DNA of 64,000 bases from UBA3824 sp017541145 (GCA_947168365.1 CAMVLO010000004.1:41661-105660); one strand, 5' to 3'. Counted from the stretch's first letter, positions 1 to 9,798 are shown. The notes: generated by a model not told the origin, from the sequence alone. A program made the numbers and translations.

Positions 1-1776
1 AGAGTTTTAAGTACAAACGAGAAATTCAAATTGCCGATTACCGTATTTACAGGCAACGACAACATAAAAAATGTCACTGTAAAAATAAAAGCGTCAGACG
101 GTTTCAAGGCTGTAGGCGAAACTACCAAAACTCTTACATTCTCGAAAAAAGGCGAGCAGAATCCTACATTTGAACTCGAAACTTCGGACAACAGCGGAAT
201 CGGAACTGTGGAAATTACTGCAATTTCCGGCAACGAACATTCTGTTATGACATTGAATGTACAAATCCGCGAACCGAATGTTAAACAGCAACAGACTATT
301 ACTAAGGTTGTTGCAGCAGGTGAAACTATCGATTTGGATTTTACACCGATTGGAAGAAAAAATACCAATTCGGCGAAAATCAATGTTAGCGGTATTTTAC
401 CGATTAATCTTGATTACCATATCGACAACCTTTTGAACAATCCGTATGTTTCGCTGGCTCAAATAGTTAACGAAGCATTTCCATTGCTTTACATATCGAA
501 AATTACAGATTTGTCAAACAAAGACAAAGACAAGTACGAAAACATCATCAGAAATTCAATCAAAGAAATCTACAATTACCAAACTTCGGGAGGCGGATTG
601 AGTTACTGGAGAAACACTTCGTATTCCGACGTAGAACTTACCAACTATGCAGGACATTTCTTGCTGGAGGCTCAAAAAGCCGGTTATACTGTAAAAACCG
701 ATTTTATAAGTAAATGGAAGAAATACCAAAGACTCAAAGCCGAATCTTGGACTCCTGACAATCGATACAGCTATACAAACCAAGCATACAGGCTCTACAC
801 TTTGGCGTTGGCAAATGAGGCTAACAACGGTCAAATGAACAGGTTGAAACAACAGAAAAATATCACCGAAGAAGCACAAATTTACCTTGCCGGAGCATAC
901 GCTCTCAGCGGCAAAGAATCGATCGGAACAGGTATTATCAATCAGTTGAAAAAGACTTATACTACAAACAGTCCGGAAAAACTGATAGTACTTTGCGATC
1001 TCAATATTAAAAACGAAGCTTTCAACGCGGCAAAATATCTTTCTGACGAACTCAACAGCGAAGATTATTGGGAAACATACGAACGTGAATCTCAATCACT
1101 TGTAGCAGTTGGCAAGTATTTTACCAAATATACTCCGGCATCGCAAGTAAATTGCAGCTACGTAGCAAACGGTAAAACAGAAAATATCAACAGTCAGATG
1201 ATTTACGTATCCAACAATCTGGATATCAAATCAAACGAACCTCAAAGCATAAGCTTTACCAACAAGACGAAAGGTACACTTTACGTAGAAATTGTAAACC
1301 AAGGTATACCTGAAGTCGGCAAAGAAAAAGAGGAAAGTTCAATACTGAAAGCCGAAATAAAATATGTATTTAACGGCAAAGAAATTTCGCCGAAATCGTT
1401 ACCTCAAGGTACTGAGTTCCAAGCTATTGTAAAGATTACGAACCCGACAAACGAATATATGAACAGGTTGGCAATTACCGAAATATTCCCATCAGGCTGG
1501 GAAATTAGCAACTCATCCATTTCGTCGAACAGCGACGACGACGATGACTATGGCTGGGGTTACAATTCGTCACGCGCACGAATCGACTACACCGACATAC
1601 GCGACGACAGAAAATACACATATTTCACACTACCGTCCAAATGTTCAATAGAATTCAGAACCCAATTGGTAGCCGCCTACCAAGGCACTTACTACCTGCC
1701 GGGCGTAGTCTGCAACAACCTCGAAAACAGCAAGATATTTGTTAAAACCAAAGGAACGATGGTTGAAGTAGAATAA
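1..1776 (+). CDS. Alpha-2-macroglobulin family protein, C-terminal part
   Basis: The reading frame is open from the first base, so the gene begins upstream; the TTG at 31 is not taken as the start. The visible part matches the C-terminal half of bacterial alpha-2-macroglobulins, large periplasmic or surface proteins that trap foreign proteases. It has the helical thioester-type domain (AFPLLYI, then GGLSYWRNTSYSDVELTNYAGHF as a characteristic stretch around codons 190-215, of which only landmarks are quoted here) followed by a beta-rich receptor-binding-like domain ending in FVKTKGTMVEVE. The thioester signature, usually P-Y-G-C-x-E-Q, reads P-Y-V-S-L-A-Q at 442-462: the reactive Cys is Ser and the Glu is Ala. 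A poly-Asp patch (DDDDD) lies near 1531-1548. Family assignment is firm; activity without the thioester is an inference. Confidence 0.85.
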   Translation, partial: RVLSTNEKFKLPITVFTGNDNIKNVTVKIKASDGFKAVGETTKTLTFSKKGEQNPTFELETSDNSGIGTVEITAISGNEHSVMTLNVQIREPNVKQQQTITKVVAAGETIDLDFTPIGRKNTNSAKINVSGILPINLDYHIDNLLNNPYVSLAQIVNEAFPLLYISKITDLSNKDKDKYENIIRNSIKEIYNYQTSGGGLSYWRNTSYSDVELTNYAGHFLLEAQKAGYTVKTDFISKWKKYQRLKAESWTPDNRYSYTNQAYRLYTLALANEANNGQMNRLKQQKNITEEAQIYLAGAYALSGKESIGTGIINQLKKTYTTNSPEKLIVLCDLNIKNEAFNAAKYLSDELNSEDYWETYERESQSLVAVGKYFTKYTPASQVNCSYVANGKTENINSQMIYVSNNLDIKSNEPQSISFTNKTKGTLYVEIVNQGIPEVGKEKEESSILKAEIKYVFNGKEISPKSLPQGTEFQAIVKITNPTNEYMNRLAITEIFPSGWEISNSSISSNSDDDDDYGWGYNSSRARIDYTDIRDDRKYTYFTLPSKCSIEFRTQLVAAYQGTYYLPGVVCNNLENSKIFVKTKGTMVEVE

Positions 1777-1786
1777 GAAAATTAAT

Positions 1787-1834
1787 GAAAAGCAATAATA
1801 ATGAAAAAAAATACTTCAATTATTATTGCTTTTC
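1787..1834 (+). terminator. Hairpin terminator after the alpha-2-macroglobulin gene
   Basis: A perfect 16-bp inverted repeat (1787-1802 and 1819-1834) surrounds a 16-nt loop, ten bases after the stop codon. The stem is AT-rich and has no strong T tract, so termination efficiency is uncertain. Confidence 0.6.
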
Positions 1835-1876
1835 TTAAATTTATTTCTTATAATTGCAAGTTGAAATTATAAAACC

Positions 1877-2449
1877 ATGAAAATCTGTCCAAATTGTAAT
1901 ACGGAATTTGAAACCGGTCATTTTTGCAACAATTGCGGAGGCGAACTGGTGGATGTTAACAGCAATCAGGAGATAAATCCTATAAACCAAGAAAACGGAG
2001 AAACTAAAGGTTACTTCGACTCGGATATATTTGGTCATAGGGAAGTTACGATTGCTGAATATCCAAACGATGTAGATGCTAAAGAAACTGAATGTACACC
2101 AAATATCTCATTTAATCACGAAAACGGTGTATTTGAAATTTCAGGACGATCAATTCCTGAAGACGCCATAAAATTCTATGGTCCGATATTCCGCTGGCTT
2201 GACGAATACTCAAAATCGCCGGCTCAAAGCACAAATTTTTCTTTCAAGATGGGGTATTTCAACACTACTACTTCCAAAATTATTTTGGGAATAGCCCAAA
2301 AACTTGAAAAAATAAGCAAAAGCGGTCACGAAGTTCATCTTAAATGGTACTACATGGAAGATGACGAAGAAATGGAAGAATATGGCGAAGTTTTGTCAGA
2401 ATTGCTGAAATTAGATGTACAAATGATTCCGGTAAGTGAACAATTTTAG
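1877..2449 (+). CDS. Zinc-ribbon protein with SiaC-like (DUF1987) domain
   Basis: This 190-residue protein has two parts. Residues 1-25 form a zinc ribbon with CPNC and CNNCGG pairs. Residues about 75-190 match the DUF1987/SiaC family (ENGVFEISGRSIPEDA, then FKMGYFNTTTSK, and a C-terminal EEMEEYGEVLSELL helix). SiaC proteins are small regulators phosphorylated on a Ser/Thr by SiaB-like kinases and dephosphorylated by SiaA-like PP2C phosphatases; the TTTS stretch is where the phosphosite usually lies. A zinc ribbon in front of this domain is not the usual architecture, since most family members are about 125 residues with the domain alone. No kinase gene is adjacent; a PP2C phosphatase occurs far away at 26186. 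The domain call is from memory of the family and fairly secure. Confidence 0.75.
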   Translation: MKICPNCNTEFETGHFCNNCGGELVDVNSNQEINPINQENGETKGYFDSDIFGHREVTIAEYPNDVDAKETECTPNISFNHENGVFEISGRSIPEDAIKFYGPIFRWLDEYSKSPAQSTNFSFKMGYFNTTTSKIILGIAQKLEKISKSGHEVHLKWYYMEDDEEMEEYGEVLSELLKLDVQMIPVSEQF

Positions 2450-2459
2450 AAAAAACTTT

Positions 2460-3962
2460 TTAATAAACTAAATTTACATATCCGTTTTTCTTGTAAATTT
2501 TGTTAGCAGAAGACTTATAACTGATTTGATATATATATGTGTCCATCGGACAGAGTTTTCCTTTTCTGTTGGTTCCATCCCACCCTTTGGAAAGCTCTGC
2601 GGACTCAAATATATTTTCACCACGTTTATCATAAATCACTAATTTGTAATCTTTTAAGAAATCTGCTTTGGGTTTGAATTCCCAATTTTCAGAATTAGTA
2701 GACTTGGGATTTAACGCATTCGGAATATAGACAACAGGCTCTCTGTCAATACAGCTAAATTGAGACCTTGCTTCTACCCCACCCGATGCCGCAACTGCTG
2801 ATATTTGATAACAAAAACGACCTTCATAAATATCTGAATTTGCAATCATATTCGACAACGATTCGGTATACTCCGAATATCTGAAATTTACACTGTTAAC
2901 TTCTTCCAAATCAGAACCGTCAACAGAGCGGAAAATCTTATAATTTTCTACACCGTTTTGCCAATACGCAATAGGATTCCAATCCAAAACATTTGTATTT
3001 TCCGTTCCTACTGATACTTGCAAAACGATATTATTTGCCGGATTGGAAAAAGCAATTACTTTTCCGCACTCGTTAATTGCCGCAATTGTATACTCGTAAA
3101 CTATTGATACATAGGCAGTTTCGTCTACAAAATGATAATTATTAAATTCTGTGGAATTCAGCGGAATAGTATCCGTAACAAAAGCGGAATGATTGCTACG
3201 AAGCAACAAAAGATGTTTTGTACTTTTTGACTGTGTTACATCAATCACAAGCTCCAACGCGTTGTCAGAATTTACTGTCACACAAGAAATTTCGATTTTA
3301 TCGGGCGCAATTACCTCTTCAGACTTGATTTCAATCACCGGTGAATACGCAGATTCTCCGTTCGGCAAAATACATTCTACGGCGAAATTTCTTACAAGCT
3401 GAAAATCATCAAACGAAAAACTGCAAATTGTATCTTTTGTTACAACATATTTTGATGACTTCGGAAACCCGGAATGTAAACAATATGTAACAGACTCAGT
3501 GCCGGCGTCATAACTCGAAAAATTGAAGTTAAAAGAATTTTCACAATTATCGAAACTTCCTGATAACAAAATAGTTGAAGCTTCGTTTGACATCAAACTG
3601 TAAATAGTTTGTCCATTTTGAATTTTATAAGACGAAATTCTGTAAAACTCTTTTCTTTCGTAAGGTTTCGCCGAAGTTCCGTACGCATTGGAATTGTCGG
3701 TATAAGAAAAAACTGAATTTGATTCGATAACTTCCACATTGTTGTAAGTGCCTGAAATTACACCGTTTCCATCCACAATCAAACGCTTAACGATATATCC
3801 GTCAACTAGTTCCGGATGTTGCAATTTCCATTTTACTACAGGTTTTCCGGAAATGGTATCCACACTGACAGAGGTAATTTCCGGCACTTCCAATGTTTGT
3901 GCACCGAGCTGACAAATTGATGTCAACGATAAAACCAAAATAAAAAATAAGTTTTTCATCAT
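2460..3962 (-). CDS. Secreted protein with type B T9SS sorting domain (CHU_C/gliding-motility type)
   Basis: The start is the ATG at 3962, which overlaps the TGA of the upstream ABC transporter gene in an ATGA arrangement, pointing to coupled translation; an ATG one codon later is also possible. The 500-residue product has a signal peptide (MMKNLFFILVLSLTSICQ...GAQ), then fibronectin type III-like beta domains. It ends with a gliding-motility-associated C-terminal domain (DYKLVIYDKRGENIFES, GWDGTNRKG, MDTYIYQISY) of the type B class recognised by the type IX secretion system. The predicted fate is export across the outer membrane. The biological role of the passenger is not recognisable. Coupling to the transporter suggests the two were inherited as one unit, but a functional link is only inferred. 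Confidence 0.8.
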   Translation of the reverse strand: MMKNLFFILVLSLTSICQLGAQTLEVPEITSVSVDTISGKPVVKWKLQHPELVDGYIVKRLIVDGNGVISGTYNNVEVIESNSVFSYTDNSNAYGTSAKPYERKEFYRISSYKIQNGQTIYSLMSNEASTILLSGSFDNCENSFNFNFSSYDAGTESVTYCLHSGFPKSSKYVVTKDTICSFSFDDFQLVRNFAVECILPNGESAYSPVIEIKSEEVIAPDKIEISCVTVNSDNALELVIDVTQSKSTKHLLLLRSNHSAFVTDTIPLNSTEFNNYHFVDETAYVSIVYEYTIAAINECGKVIAFSNPANNIVLQVSVGTENTNVLDWNPIAYWQNGVENYKIFRSVDGSDLEEVNSVNFRYSEYTESLSNMIANSDIYEGRFCYQISAVAASGGVEARSQFSCIDREPVVYIPNALNPKSTNSENWEFKPKADFLKDYKLVIYDKRGENIFESAELSKGWDGTNRKGKLCPMDTYIYQISYKSSANKIYKKNGYVNLVY

Positions 3963-6900
3963 CTCCAAAAACTCCGCTCAAAGAAAGATTTCTTATGTCT
4001 GGTTTCAAGACCTTTGTGAAGTAATTTTTGCTCTTCACGAGTTTCAATCCTGCCTTTGATATTTCCAATGAAGGTTACAACCTTATTAAACACTCTGTAA
4101 TACAGCAAGATATACAACACAATTGTTTGAATCCAAATCACAATAAAATTCACCCAATATGTCTCAAGAAAATAATCTGAAATACGTTTTCGCGGTGCGT
4201 AAAAATGCGCCTGCAAAAACTTATTACGAGGATCAAGATAAATTGGGTTGGTCTTTTGGTAAAGTTTATTTTTATATTCAATAACTCTTTCTGTTTCGCG
4301 ATTATTTGTAACAAAATCACTTAAAGCCTCGTTATGATAACGACGTTTCAAATCCAAATACGCAATACGCTGTTCTTCTGTAGCTTGCTGAGCTGCCACG
4401 TAATTATCTTTTTCTGAATTTGCGGTTTTGAACTGTTGCATGTATAATGCACGCAATTTTGAACAATAATCTTTTACTTCTGCTACAATTGCCGGCGTTA
4501 CCTTGCTCGGATACAGCATATCAATTGAAAATGAAGCTTTTACAGAAGGATTATCTTCCATTTCAAACTTAAATTCGTTTCTCAAAGTCTCGAAATCGGC
4601 TTCAATGGTTTCAGCTTTTGAAGGATCATTTTGATTTCGTTCGTAATAATCAATCTTGTTTTCCAAAAGTTTCAACCACAAATCCCTCTTAATGAGCGCA
4701 TTTTGCATTTGCTTTTCGTACGGATACAGCGGACGCTCGTAATCATTATTGATAAACTGCTCAACAGCAAGACCTTCGTAAGCCCAACGCGCAACAAGCA
4801 TATCTCCGTAAAACGGAACATTTCCCGGACCCGAAATTGTCGGATTCAGCTTGTCAAAACTTACCAAAACTCCGGTTAAAGCAATTTGCGGAATTATTAG
4901 GAAAGGTATTGTAATATAGATTGTTACGCTTGTTTTGAAACAATCGGAAATATTCAATCCCATGATATTAGCATTCACCCAAACAGCAAAAAGCATCAGC
5001 CAATATTTGAAATACATATCATGAATCTCTAAAACCGAATTGCCAATTGCGATAAACGCAAACGACTGATATGCAGAGATAAACAATAATATCACAAGTT
5101 TTGACATCAAATAAGCACCCTTGCTGAGATTCAAGAACTGCTCACGATTTCTAATCGCCCGATCTTTAATAATTTCCTGCGCACTTACAGTAAGACCTAC
5201 AAAAAGTCCGACAATAATTGCCATGAAAATATAAACCGGTAAATTGCAGTTATTCAACAAATTATAACCGTCCAACGCATCTTTTGAAACGTTGCGGTAT
5301 TTGATGATGTAACTGAGAATCAAGGCTATCAAAGGAGATTCCACAAAGTTGATCAACACGTTTTGCTTGTTGGTAAATTTTGCAATAACGTCGCGCTTCA
5401 TGAAAATCAAAAACTGCTTAAAAAATCCCGGAATTTTGAAATTAATCTCCGGAAGATGTTTTACTAAAAACGATCTTTTGCGCTCCTTGCTTGCCTCATT
5501 TACGTACAATTCATTCCACTCACGGGGACTACGTTTACGTTGCTGAGTGGTGTTGCCGGATTCGTCAATTACCCTACTTTCCAAGATATTAAAAATCTGT
5601 TCCGGATTTACATTACCGCAAGTAGGACATTCAGAATCGTTCCAGTTAACTTGTTTAATGCTTGATTTAAAATAAGTTATAGCCTCAACAGGATCACCTT
5701 TGTAAACGAGGTAACCGCCATTGTCAAGAATTATAAGGTCGGAAAACATCTTGAAAATCTCGCTTGACGGCTGATGAATAACCACAAAAACGAGTTTTCC
5801 TTTGTAAGTAAGTTCTTTAAGCAAGTCCATGATGTTTTCGGAATCGCGGGAAGAAAGCCCCGAAGTAGGTTCGTCCAAAAACAAAATCGAAGGCTCACGG
5901 ATAAGTTCGAGTGCGATGTTAAGACGCTTGCGTTGCCCACCGCTAATACGTTTGTTCAACGGACTGCCAACCACCATGTTACGGATTTCGTAAAGTCCCA
6001 ATGTAACAAGTAGTTTGCAAACGGTACGATAAAGCTTGAACCTCGAATAATTGTCGAAACACTGTTTTGCAGCGTAATAAAGATTCTGAAATACAGTAAG
6101 TTCCTCAATCAAAAAATCGTCTTGAGAAACGTAACCGATAAGGCCGTTGAGTTCGCCTTTGTTGTTATGAAGGTCGATACCGTTTACAAGTACTTGACCC
6201 TGAGTAGGTTTCTCCGTACCGTTCAAAACACTCAAAAGCGTGGTTTTACCTGCGCCGGAAGCTCCCATAATTCCAACAAGATTGCCGCCGCGCTCCAAAA
6301 AACTCATATTGTAAAGTCCGGTAGTACCGTTTGGAAATTTGTAAACGAGCTTGTCAACCTCAAAACTGATACGGGATTTCAGTTTATCGAAATTGTATGC
6401 ACTTACGATGTCGCTGTAATAAATCGGCTTGAATTTGCCACCACGCACCGACGAACCGGTAGAAAAAACATGTAAACGATTGATATTCAGACTCTGACCG
6501 TTCATCACAAGATCTTTGTCACCTCGCAATACAAAAACATACACATTTACCGAAACAATCTGAAAGACAACAATTTGTCCCGAGAAACCTTCTTTGTAAA
6601 TGTGTCTTATACGTTCGTGCTGAAAACTGTAATCGTTGTCAATAAGAAGAATACCGGAAGAATCCGGAATATGATTTTCAGGACTGAAAACAAAGTCAAA
6701 AAGAGCTTTGTATTCCACAGGCGCAATATTGAAACATTCTGCAATGGCCGTTACATAGTCCATTTCCCACGAAGAGATGTCGTCAACATTGTCGCCCCTT
6801 ACAAAATCCAAAACCCGAACCAAAATCTTAACTCGCTGTTCCTGAATAAGTTCCTTATTGATTTCCTCGCAAGTATTCAAAATTTTGGTGCTGGCTCTGG

Positions 6901-7117
6901 CGATAAATTTCATTGGCTCTTTGGCAGAAAGACGTTTGTTTCGCAATTCTGCATATCTAGAATTGTACAAATCCATGTACTCGTGTACATGTTTCGGGTT
7001 AACCTCATGGCTTAAAAAACCCTCTACAATATTTGTAGCACACAATTCCGCCCGCTCCTTGGTAGCCGCGATATACGCAAACAAGTGCATCAATGATTTT
7101 AAAATTTGTTCACTCAT
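3959..7117 (-). CDS. ABCG-type ABC transporter, ATPase fused to permease, with N-terminal regulatory region
   Basis: This 1052-residue protein combines several modules. Residues 1-150 are a helical, TerB-like segment; residues about 160-260 are beta-rich and occupy the place where related proteins carry an FHA-like domain (ending KPIYYSDI). An ABC ATPase follows with Walker A GASGAGKTT near residue 285, signature ISGGQRKRL near 387 and Walker B ILFLDEPTSGLSS near 409, an order and wording typical of ABCG half-transporters. An ABC-2 permease then runs from about 590, with several membrane helices, a long soluble insert of about 230 residues (rich in K/E/D) and a last membrane helix near 990 (FIVIWIQTIVLYILLYY). 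The substrate cannot be read from sequence. The downstream cargo gene overlaps its stop codon. Confidence 0.8.
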   Translation of the reverse strand: MSEQILKSLMHLFAYIAATKERAELCATNIVEGFLSHEVNPKHVHEYMDLYNSRYAELRNKRLSAKEPMKFIARASTKILNTCEEINKELIQEQRVKILVRVLDFVRGDNVDDISSWEMDYVTAIAECFNIAPVEYKALFDFVFSPENHIPDSSGILLIDNDYSFQHERIRHIYKEGFSGQIVVFQIVSVNVYVFVLRGDKDLVMNGQSLNINRLHVFSTGSSVRGGKFKPIYYSDIVSAYNFDKLKSRISFEVDKLVYKFPNGTTGLYNMSFLERGGNLVGIMGASGAGKTTLLSVLNGTEKPTQGQVLVNGIDLHNNKGELNGLIGYVSQDDFLIEELTVFQNLYYAAKQCFDNYSRFKLYRTVCKLLVTLGLYEIRNMVVGSPLNKRISGGQRKRLNIALELIREPSILFLDEPTSGLSSRDSENIMDLLKELTYKGKLVFVVIHQPSSEIFKMFSDLIILDNGGYLVYKGDPVEAITYFKSSIKQVNWNDSECPTCGNVNPEQIFNILESRVIDESGNTTQQRKRSPREWNELYVNEASKERKRSFLVKHLPEINFKIPGFFKQFLIFMKRDVIAKFTNKQNVLINFVESPLIALILSYIIKYRNVSKDALDGYNLLNNCNLPVYIFMAIIVGLFVGLTVSAQEIIKDRAIRNREQFLNLSKGAYLMSKLVILLFISAYQSFAFIAIGNSVLEIHDMYFKYWLMLFAVWVNANIMGLNISDCFKTSVTIYITIPFLIIPQIALTGVLVSFDKLNPTISGPGNVPFYGDMLVARWAYEGLAVEQFINNDYERPLYPYEKQMQNALIKRDLWLKLLENKIDYYERNQNDPSKAETIEADFETLRNEFKFEMEDNPSVKASFSIDMLYPSKVTPAIVAEVKDYCSKLRALYMQQFKTANSEKDNYVAAQQATEEQRIAYLDLKRRYHNEALSDFVTNNRETERVIEYKNKLYQKTNPIYLDPRNKFLQAHFYAPRKRISDYFLETYWVNFIVIWIQTIVLYILLYYRVFNKVVTFIGNIKGRIETREEQKLLHKGLETRHKKSFFERSFWR

Positions 7118-7205
7118 AAAAGCGGAATTAAAAAATTGAATACTTTAGTTATTATTTAGTTGTTAAAAAAAAGAAGAAGCTTCTAAAAAAACAGAAATAA
7201 AATTT

Positions 7206-7625
7206 CTAATTTTTGAAACCGATTAGCAATATAGCAAACCCGCTTGGCGGCGCCATTTCGTCGAGCTGAGCCTCAATAATGCAATCAACCGTAGAATTGA
7301 ATTTGAAATCCCATAACGGAGTATTTTTTTGATTTTTACTACAGAAAAGTTCGTTTCTATCCTTGTCGTAAACAGTAAAAATCAAATTACCATCTTCCAG
7401 ACCGCTACAAGCAGCAATTCTGTATTGACTTCCGCCATAGAAAGTTACATTAAATTCAGCGGTTTCGCCGGCTGAAATAGGTGTTTGGTAAACTTGTCCG
7501 TCACTTATATAATCGGATGGAATATGTCGTGCACAAAATCTCATAAGAGTATCAGCTTGGGCTCTTGCATCCAACACCGATAACAATGATATTGCAAATA
7601 TAATTAATGGTAATATCCTTTTCAT
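7206..7625 (-). CDS. Small secreted protein of unknown function
   Basis: The 139-residue product begins with a clear signal peptide (MKRILPLIIFAISLLSVLDARAQ) cut after AQ. The mature part is a small beta-rich domain (GETAEFNVTFYGGSQYRIAACSG, here given only as a landmark near residues 55-80) with a paired Cys pattern. The composition resembles small periplasmic or surface beta-sandwich proteins common in Bacteroidota. It lies 41 bases downstream of the lipoprotein gene on the same strand and 88 bases upstream of the ABC transporter gene, so the genes may share transcripts. No family is assigned. Confidence 0.6.
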   Translation of the reverse strand: MKRILPLIIFAISLLSVLDARAQADTLMRFCARHIPSDYISDGQVYQTPISAGETAEFNVTFYGGSQYRIAACSGLEDGNLIFTVYDKDRNELFCSKNQKNTPLWDFKFNSTVDCIIEAQLDEMAPPSGFAILLIGFKN

Positions 7626-7667
7626 TTTTTAAAATTTTTATCCGGTTTTGCAAAGTTTTTTTATCAG

Positions 7668-8591
7668 CTATTTAACGATGTCCGCACGCAATTTTTCGAT
7701 TTTTTCGGTAATAGCTTTTACCTGAGTTTTATCCAAAATTGCTTGCGATTCACTATTGATTATTGTCAATTTTTTTTCTTCATCGGTTTGAGCCGGCTTA
7801 TAAGTATATTTGATTTCAATTTCATCAAATATATTCGCAATATCGGACAAATTTTCCAAAAAAGAATCATAATCGCTGTTGAGTTTGCCGTAATACGGTC
7901 TTAATAGTTCGATCAGATTATTTAAAGGACGTTTTTGTTGACCGATTATTTCCATGAGATCGGAGTTGATTTCGTCGGTTTTTATCACATGAGTCATCAA
8001 ATAAAGACCCTCAATCCAACCACCGGCAATTATAAGTGCTCCAATTTCATTACGGTCGGTATTCATAAGATATGAATCTGACTCTCTGTAAATTACAGAT
8101 GCAATATACTGCAACGAATCCTTGTCGCCGTTGTTGCGCTCAATGCGTTTCATGGTAGCATCACTAAAAGAATTCAGGATGCCAAGTTCGGTTGATAAAG
8201 CACGGATGGCTCCAAAATAGGCTGCTGCTTCGGGCAACTGCTCGTATACATTGATATAGCCCAAATCGGCTCCGTAGATACCTATATTCAACGATTGTTT
8301 GAAACTTGTAGTATAATTTTGCCTCAAATTAACATCGTTTAAGAGTTCCTTGTGAAAAGGAATATCAAGTTTTTTAAACATGTTGGCCAATTGTAAAGGC
8401 GACGGCACATTAAACAATCTGTTGTTTACTTTTACAAGCGCAGATTTGTTCGGATCCAATTGCTGTTCCACTTTGGATGTATCAGCAGCCTCTCCCGTTT
8501 TTTTCTCCTGGTTAGCATTGCCAGCACATCCGGCTGACAGAAGACTGACCGCTAACACAAAAACATGATATTTTTTTGTCAGTATTCTCAT
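7668..8591 (-). CDS. Lipoprotein of unknown function
   Basis: The 307-residue product has a lipoprotein signal with lipobox LLSAGC (Cys 22), followed by a low-complexity linker (GNANQEKKTGEAADTSK). The rest is largely helical, with SALVKVNNRLFNVPSPLQLA near the start of the folded part. Similar Bacteroidales lipoproteins of about 300 residues exist, but I do not recognise a characterised function. It is expected to be anchored in the inner or outer membrane facing the periplasm. It probably heads the leftward series that includes the next small secreted protein. Confidence 0.65.
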   Translation of the reverse strand: MRILTKKYHVFVLAVSLLSAGCAGNANQEKKTGEAADTSKVEQQLDPNKSALVKVNNRLFNVPSPLQLANMFKKLDIPFHKELLNDVNLRQNYTTSFKQSLNIGIYGADLGYINVYEQLPEAAAYFGAIRALSTELGILNSFSDATMKRIERNNGDKDSLQYIASVIYRESDSYLMNTDRNEIGALIIAGGWIEGLYLMTHVIKTDEINSDLMEIIGQQKRPLNNLIELLRPYYGKLNSDYDSFLENLSDIANIFDEIEIKYTYKPAQTDEEKKLTIINSESQAILDKTQVKAITEKIEKLRADIVK

Positions 8592-8735
8592 TTTTAGTTA
8601 TAAATTACAATTCTGTCAAAACACTGATTTATATCCACAAATATAAATCCAATTTTTGACAATTGACTTCTTTTTAGTCCTTTTTTTTTAATTTTATATA
8701 AAAATAATTTCCAACCTGTTGATAATCAGATAATT

Positions 8736-9773
8736 TTATTTTACATAAACCAACGTTGCTCCTCCCCCATATTCTTCAAAAGATGCATCTTGATATTCAT
8801 AACGTTTGTAATTGTGATCCAAGCATCTACGAATTTCAAGCTTGAGCGTTCCGTTGCCTTTGCCGTGTATAAAAACTGCTTTTTTTACATGCGGATCTTT
8901 GATAAATTCATCCATTTTTTCGCGGAAAACTTTCATCTGATAATCGAGTTTTTCTTTGGGACTCATACCGCTTTCGTCTTCCAAAAGTTCGGTAAGATGA
9001 AGATCAACTACTTGTTTATCAGCAGTTTTCTTGAATGTTTTCTTTACAATATTTCCGCTGTCGGCTTTGTTTTTAAACAAATCGGCTGCCGAAAGATTTT
9101 TGGTTGCTTCTATCATTTCTGATGATTGTTTTACAGGAATTATCACTGCATCTTCATCAAAAAAGTCGTTAACTTTGTAAGAATTTGACTGATAGAATTT
9201 TGGAGCATGAAGTTTTACATCGAATTCTTCAGGTTGTTTTACTTTGTGCAAACCGTCTTTTGCATACAAGAATTGAAATTTGAAATATGTTAAATCTCCC
9301 AAATCCTTGCGGGCAATAGTTTCCACATATTCTTTGCTATCCGGTTCCAAAACGCCGGAAACACTGGTAAACAATGTGTTATCTTTGTTCGGACGCATAA
9401 AATTGTAACAGATTCTAAAATCGCTGTCGTTTACAAAATATAAATCCAAATCACACTGATCCAATGCTTTGCGGTCGGCAGGTACAAAACCGAGATAAAT
9501 TCCGTAATCATCATTTTTTGGTGTTACAGTCTGATTATTATTAACGGTTTTCTTAGCTTCGGGTTTCATTTGAACTTTCACTTGTGAATAATCTGCCGCA
9601 ACTTCCTTATCCTGAGCCTTATCGGGATCAAGAATAAGTTCTGAAGTTTTAGCCGGAACTTCAAAATCGTCCGAGTTTAATACCATAACAATACCGTTGT
9701 CCATCACTCGGGTAATTGTTCCATAATCATTTTCGTTAAGGAACTTTACTTTATCACCTTTTTTAAAAATCAT
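8736..9773 (-). CDS. DUF2027 and Smr domain protein
   Basis: The 345-residue protein starts with a short SH3-like motif (MIFKKGDKVKFLNENDYGTI) and a DUF2027 region typical of Bacteroidota. Its C-terminus is an Smr domain: VVDLHLTEL near residue 250, the HGKGNGTL loop and a terminal GGGATLVYVK strand. Smr domains, first known from MutS2, bind or nick branched DNA or act on RNA; the DLH and HGxGxG motifs that carry activity are both intact. The protein is soluble and probably nucleic-acid associated. It is divergently transcribed from queA, with only 59 bases between start codons. Confidence 0.8.
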   Translation of the reverse strand: MIFKKGDKVKFLNENDYGTITRVMDNGIVMVLNSDDFEVPAKTSELILDPDKAQDKEVAADYSQVKVQMKPEAKKTVNNNQTVTPKNDDYGIYLGFVPADRKALDQCDLDLYFVNDSDFRICYNFMRPNKDNTLFTSVSGVLEPDSKEYVETIARKDLGDLTYFKFQFLYAKDGLHKVKQPEEFDVKLHAPKFYQSNSYKVNDFFDEDAVIIPVKQSSEMIEATKNLSAADLFKNKADSGNIVKKTFKKTADKQVVDLHLTELLEDESGMSPKEKLDYQMKVFREKMDEFIKDPHVKKAVFIHGKGNGTLKLEIRRCLDHNYKRYEYQDASFEEYGGGATLVYVK

Positions 9774-9798
9774 CGCGTTAATTCTTTTTATTGTGCGC

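Noticed and set aside
556..1095. Long open frame antisense to the alpha-2-macroglobulin gene
   Set aside because: Shadow of the real gene; Cys/Phe-rich composition without a recognisable domain.
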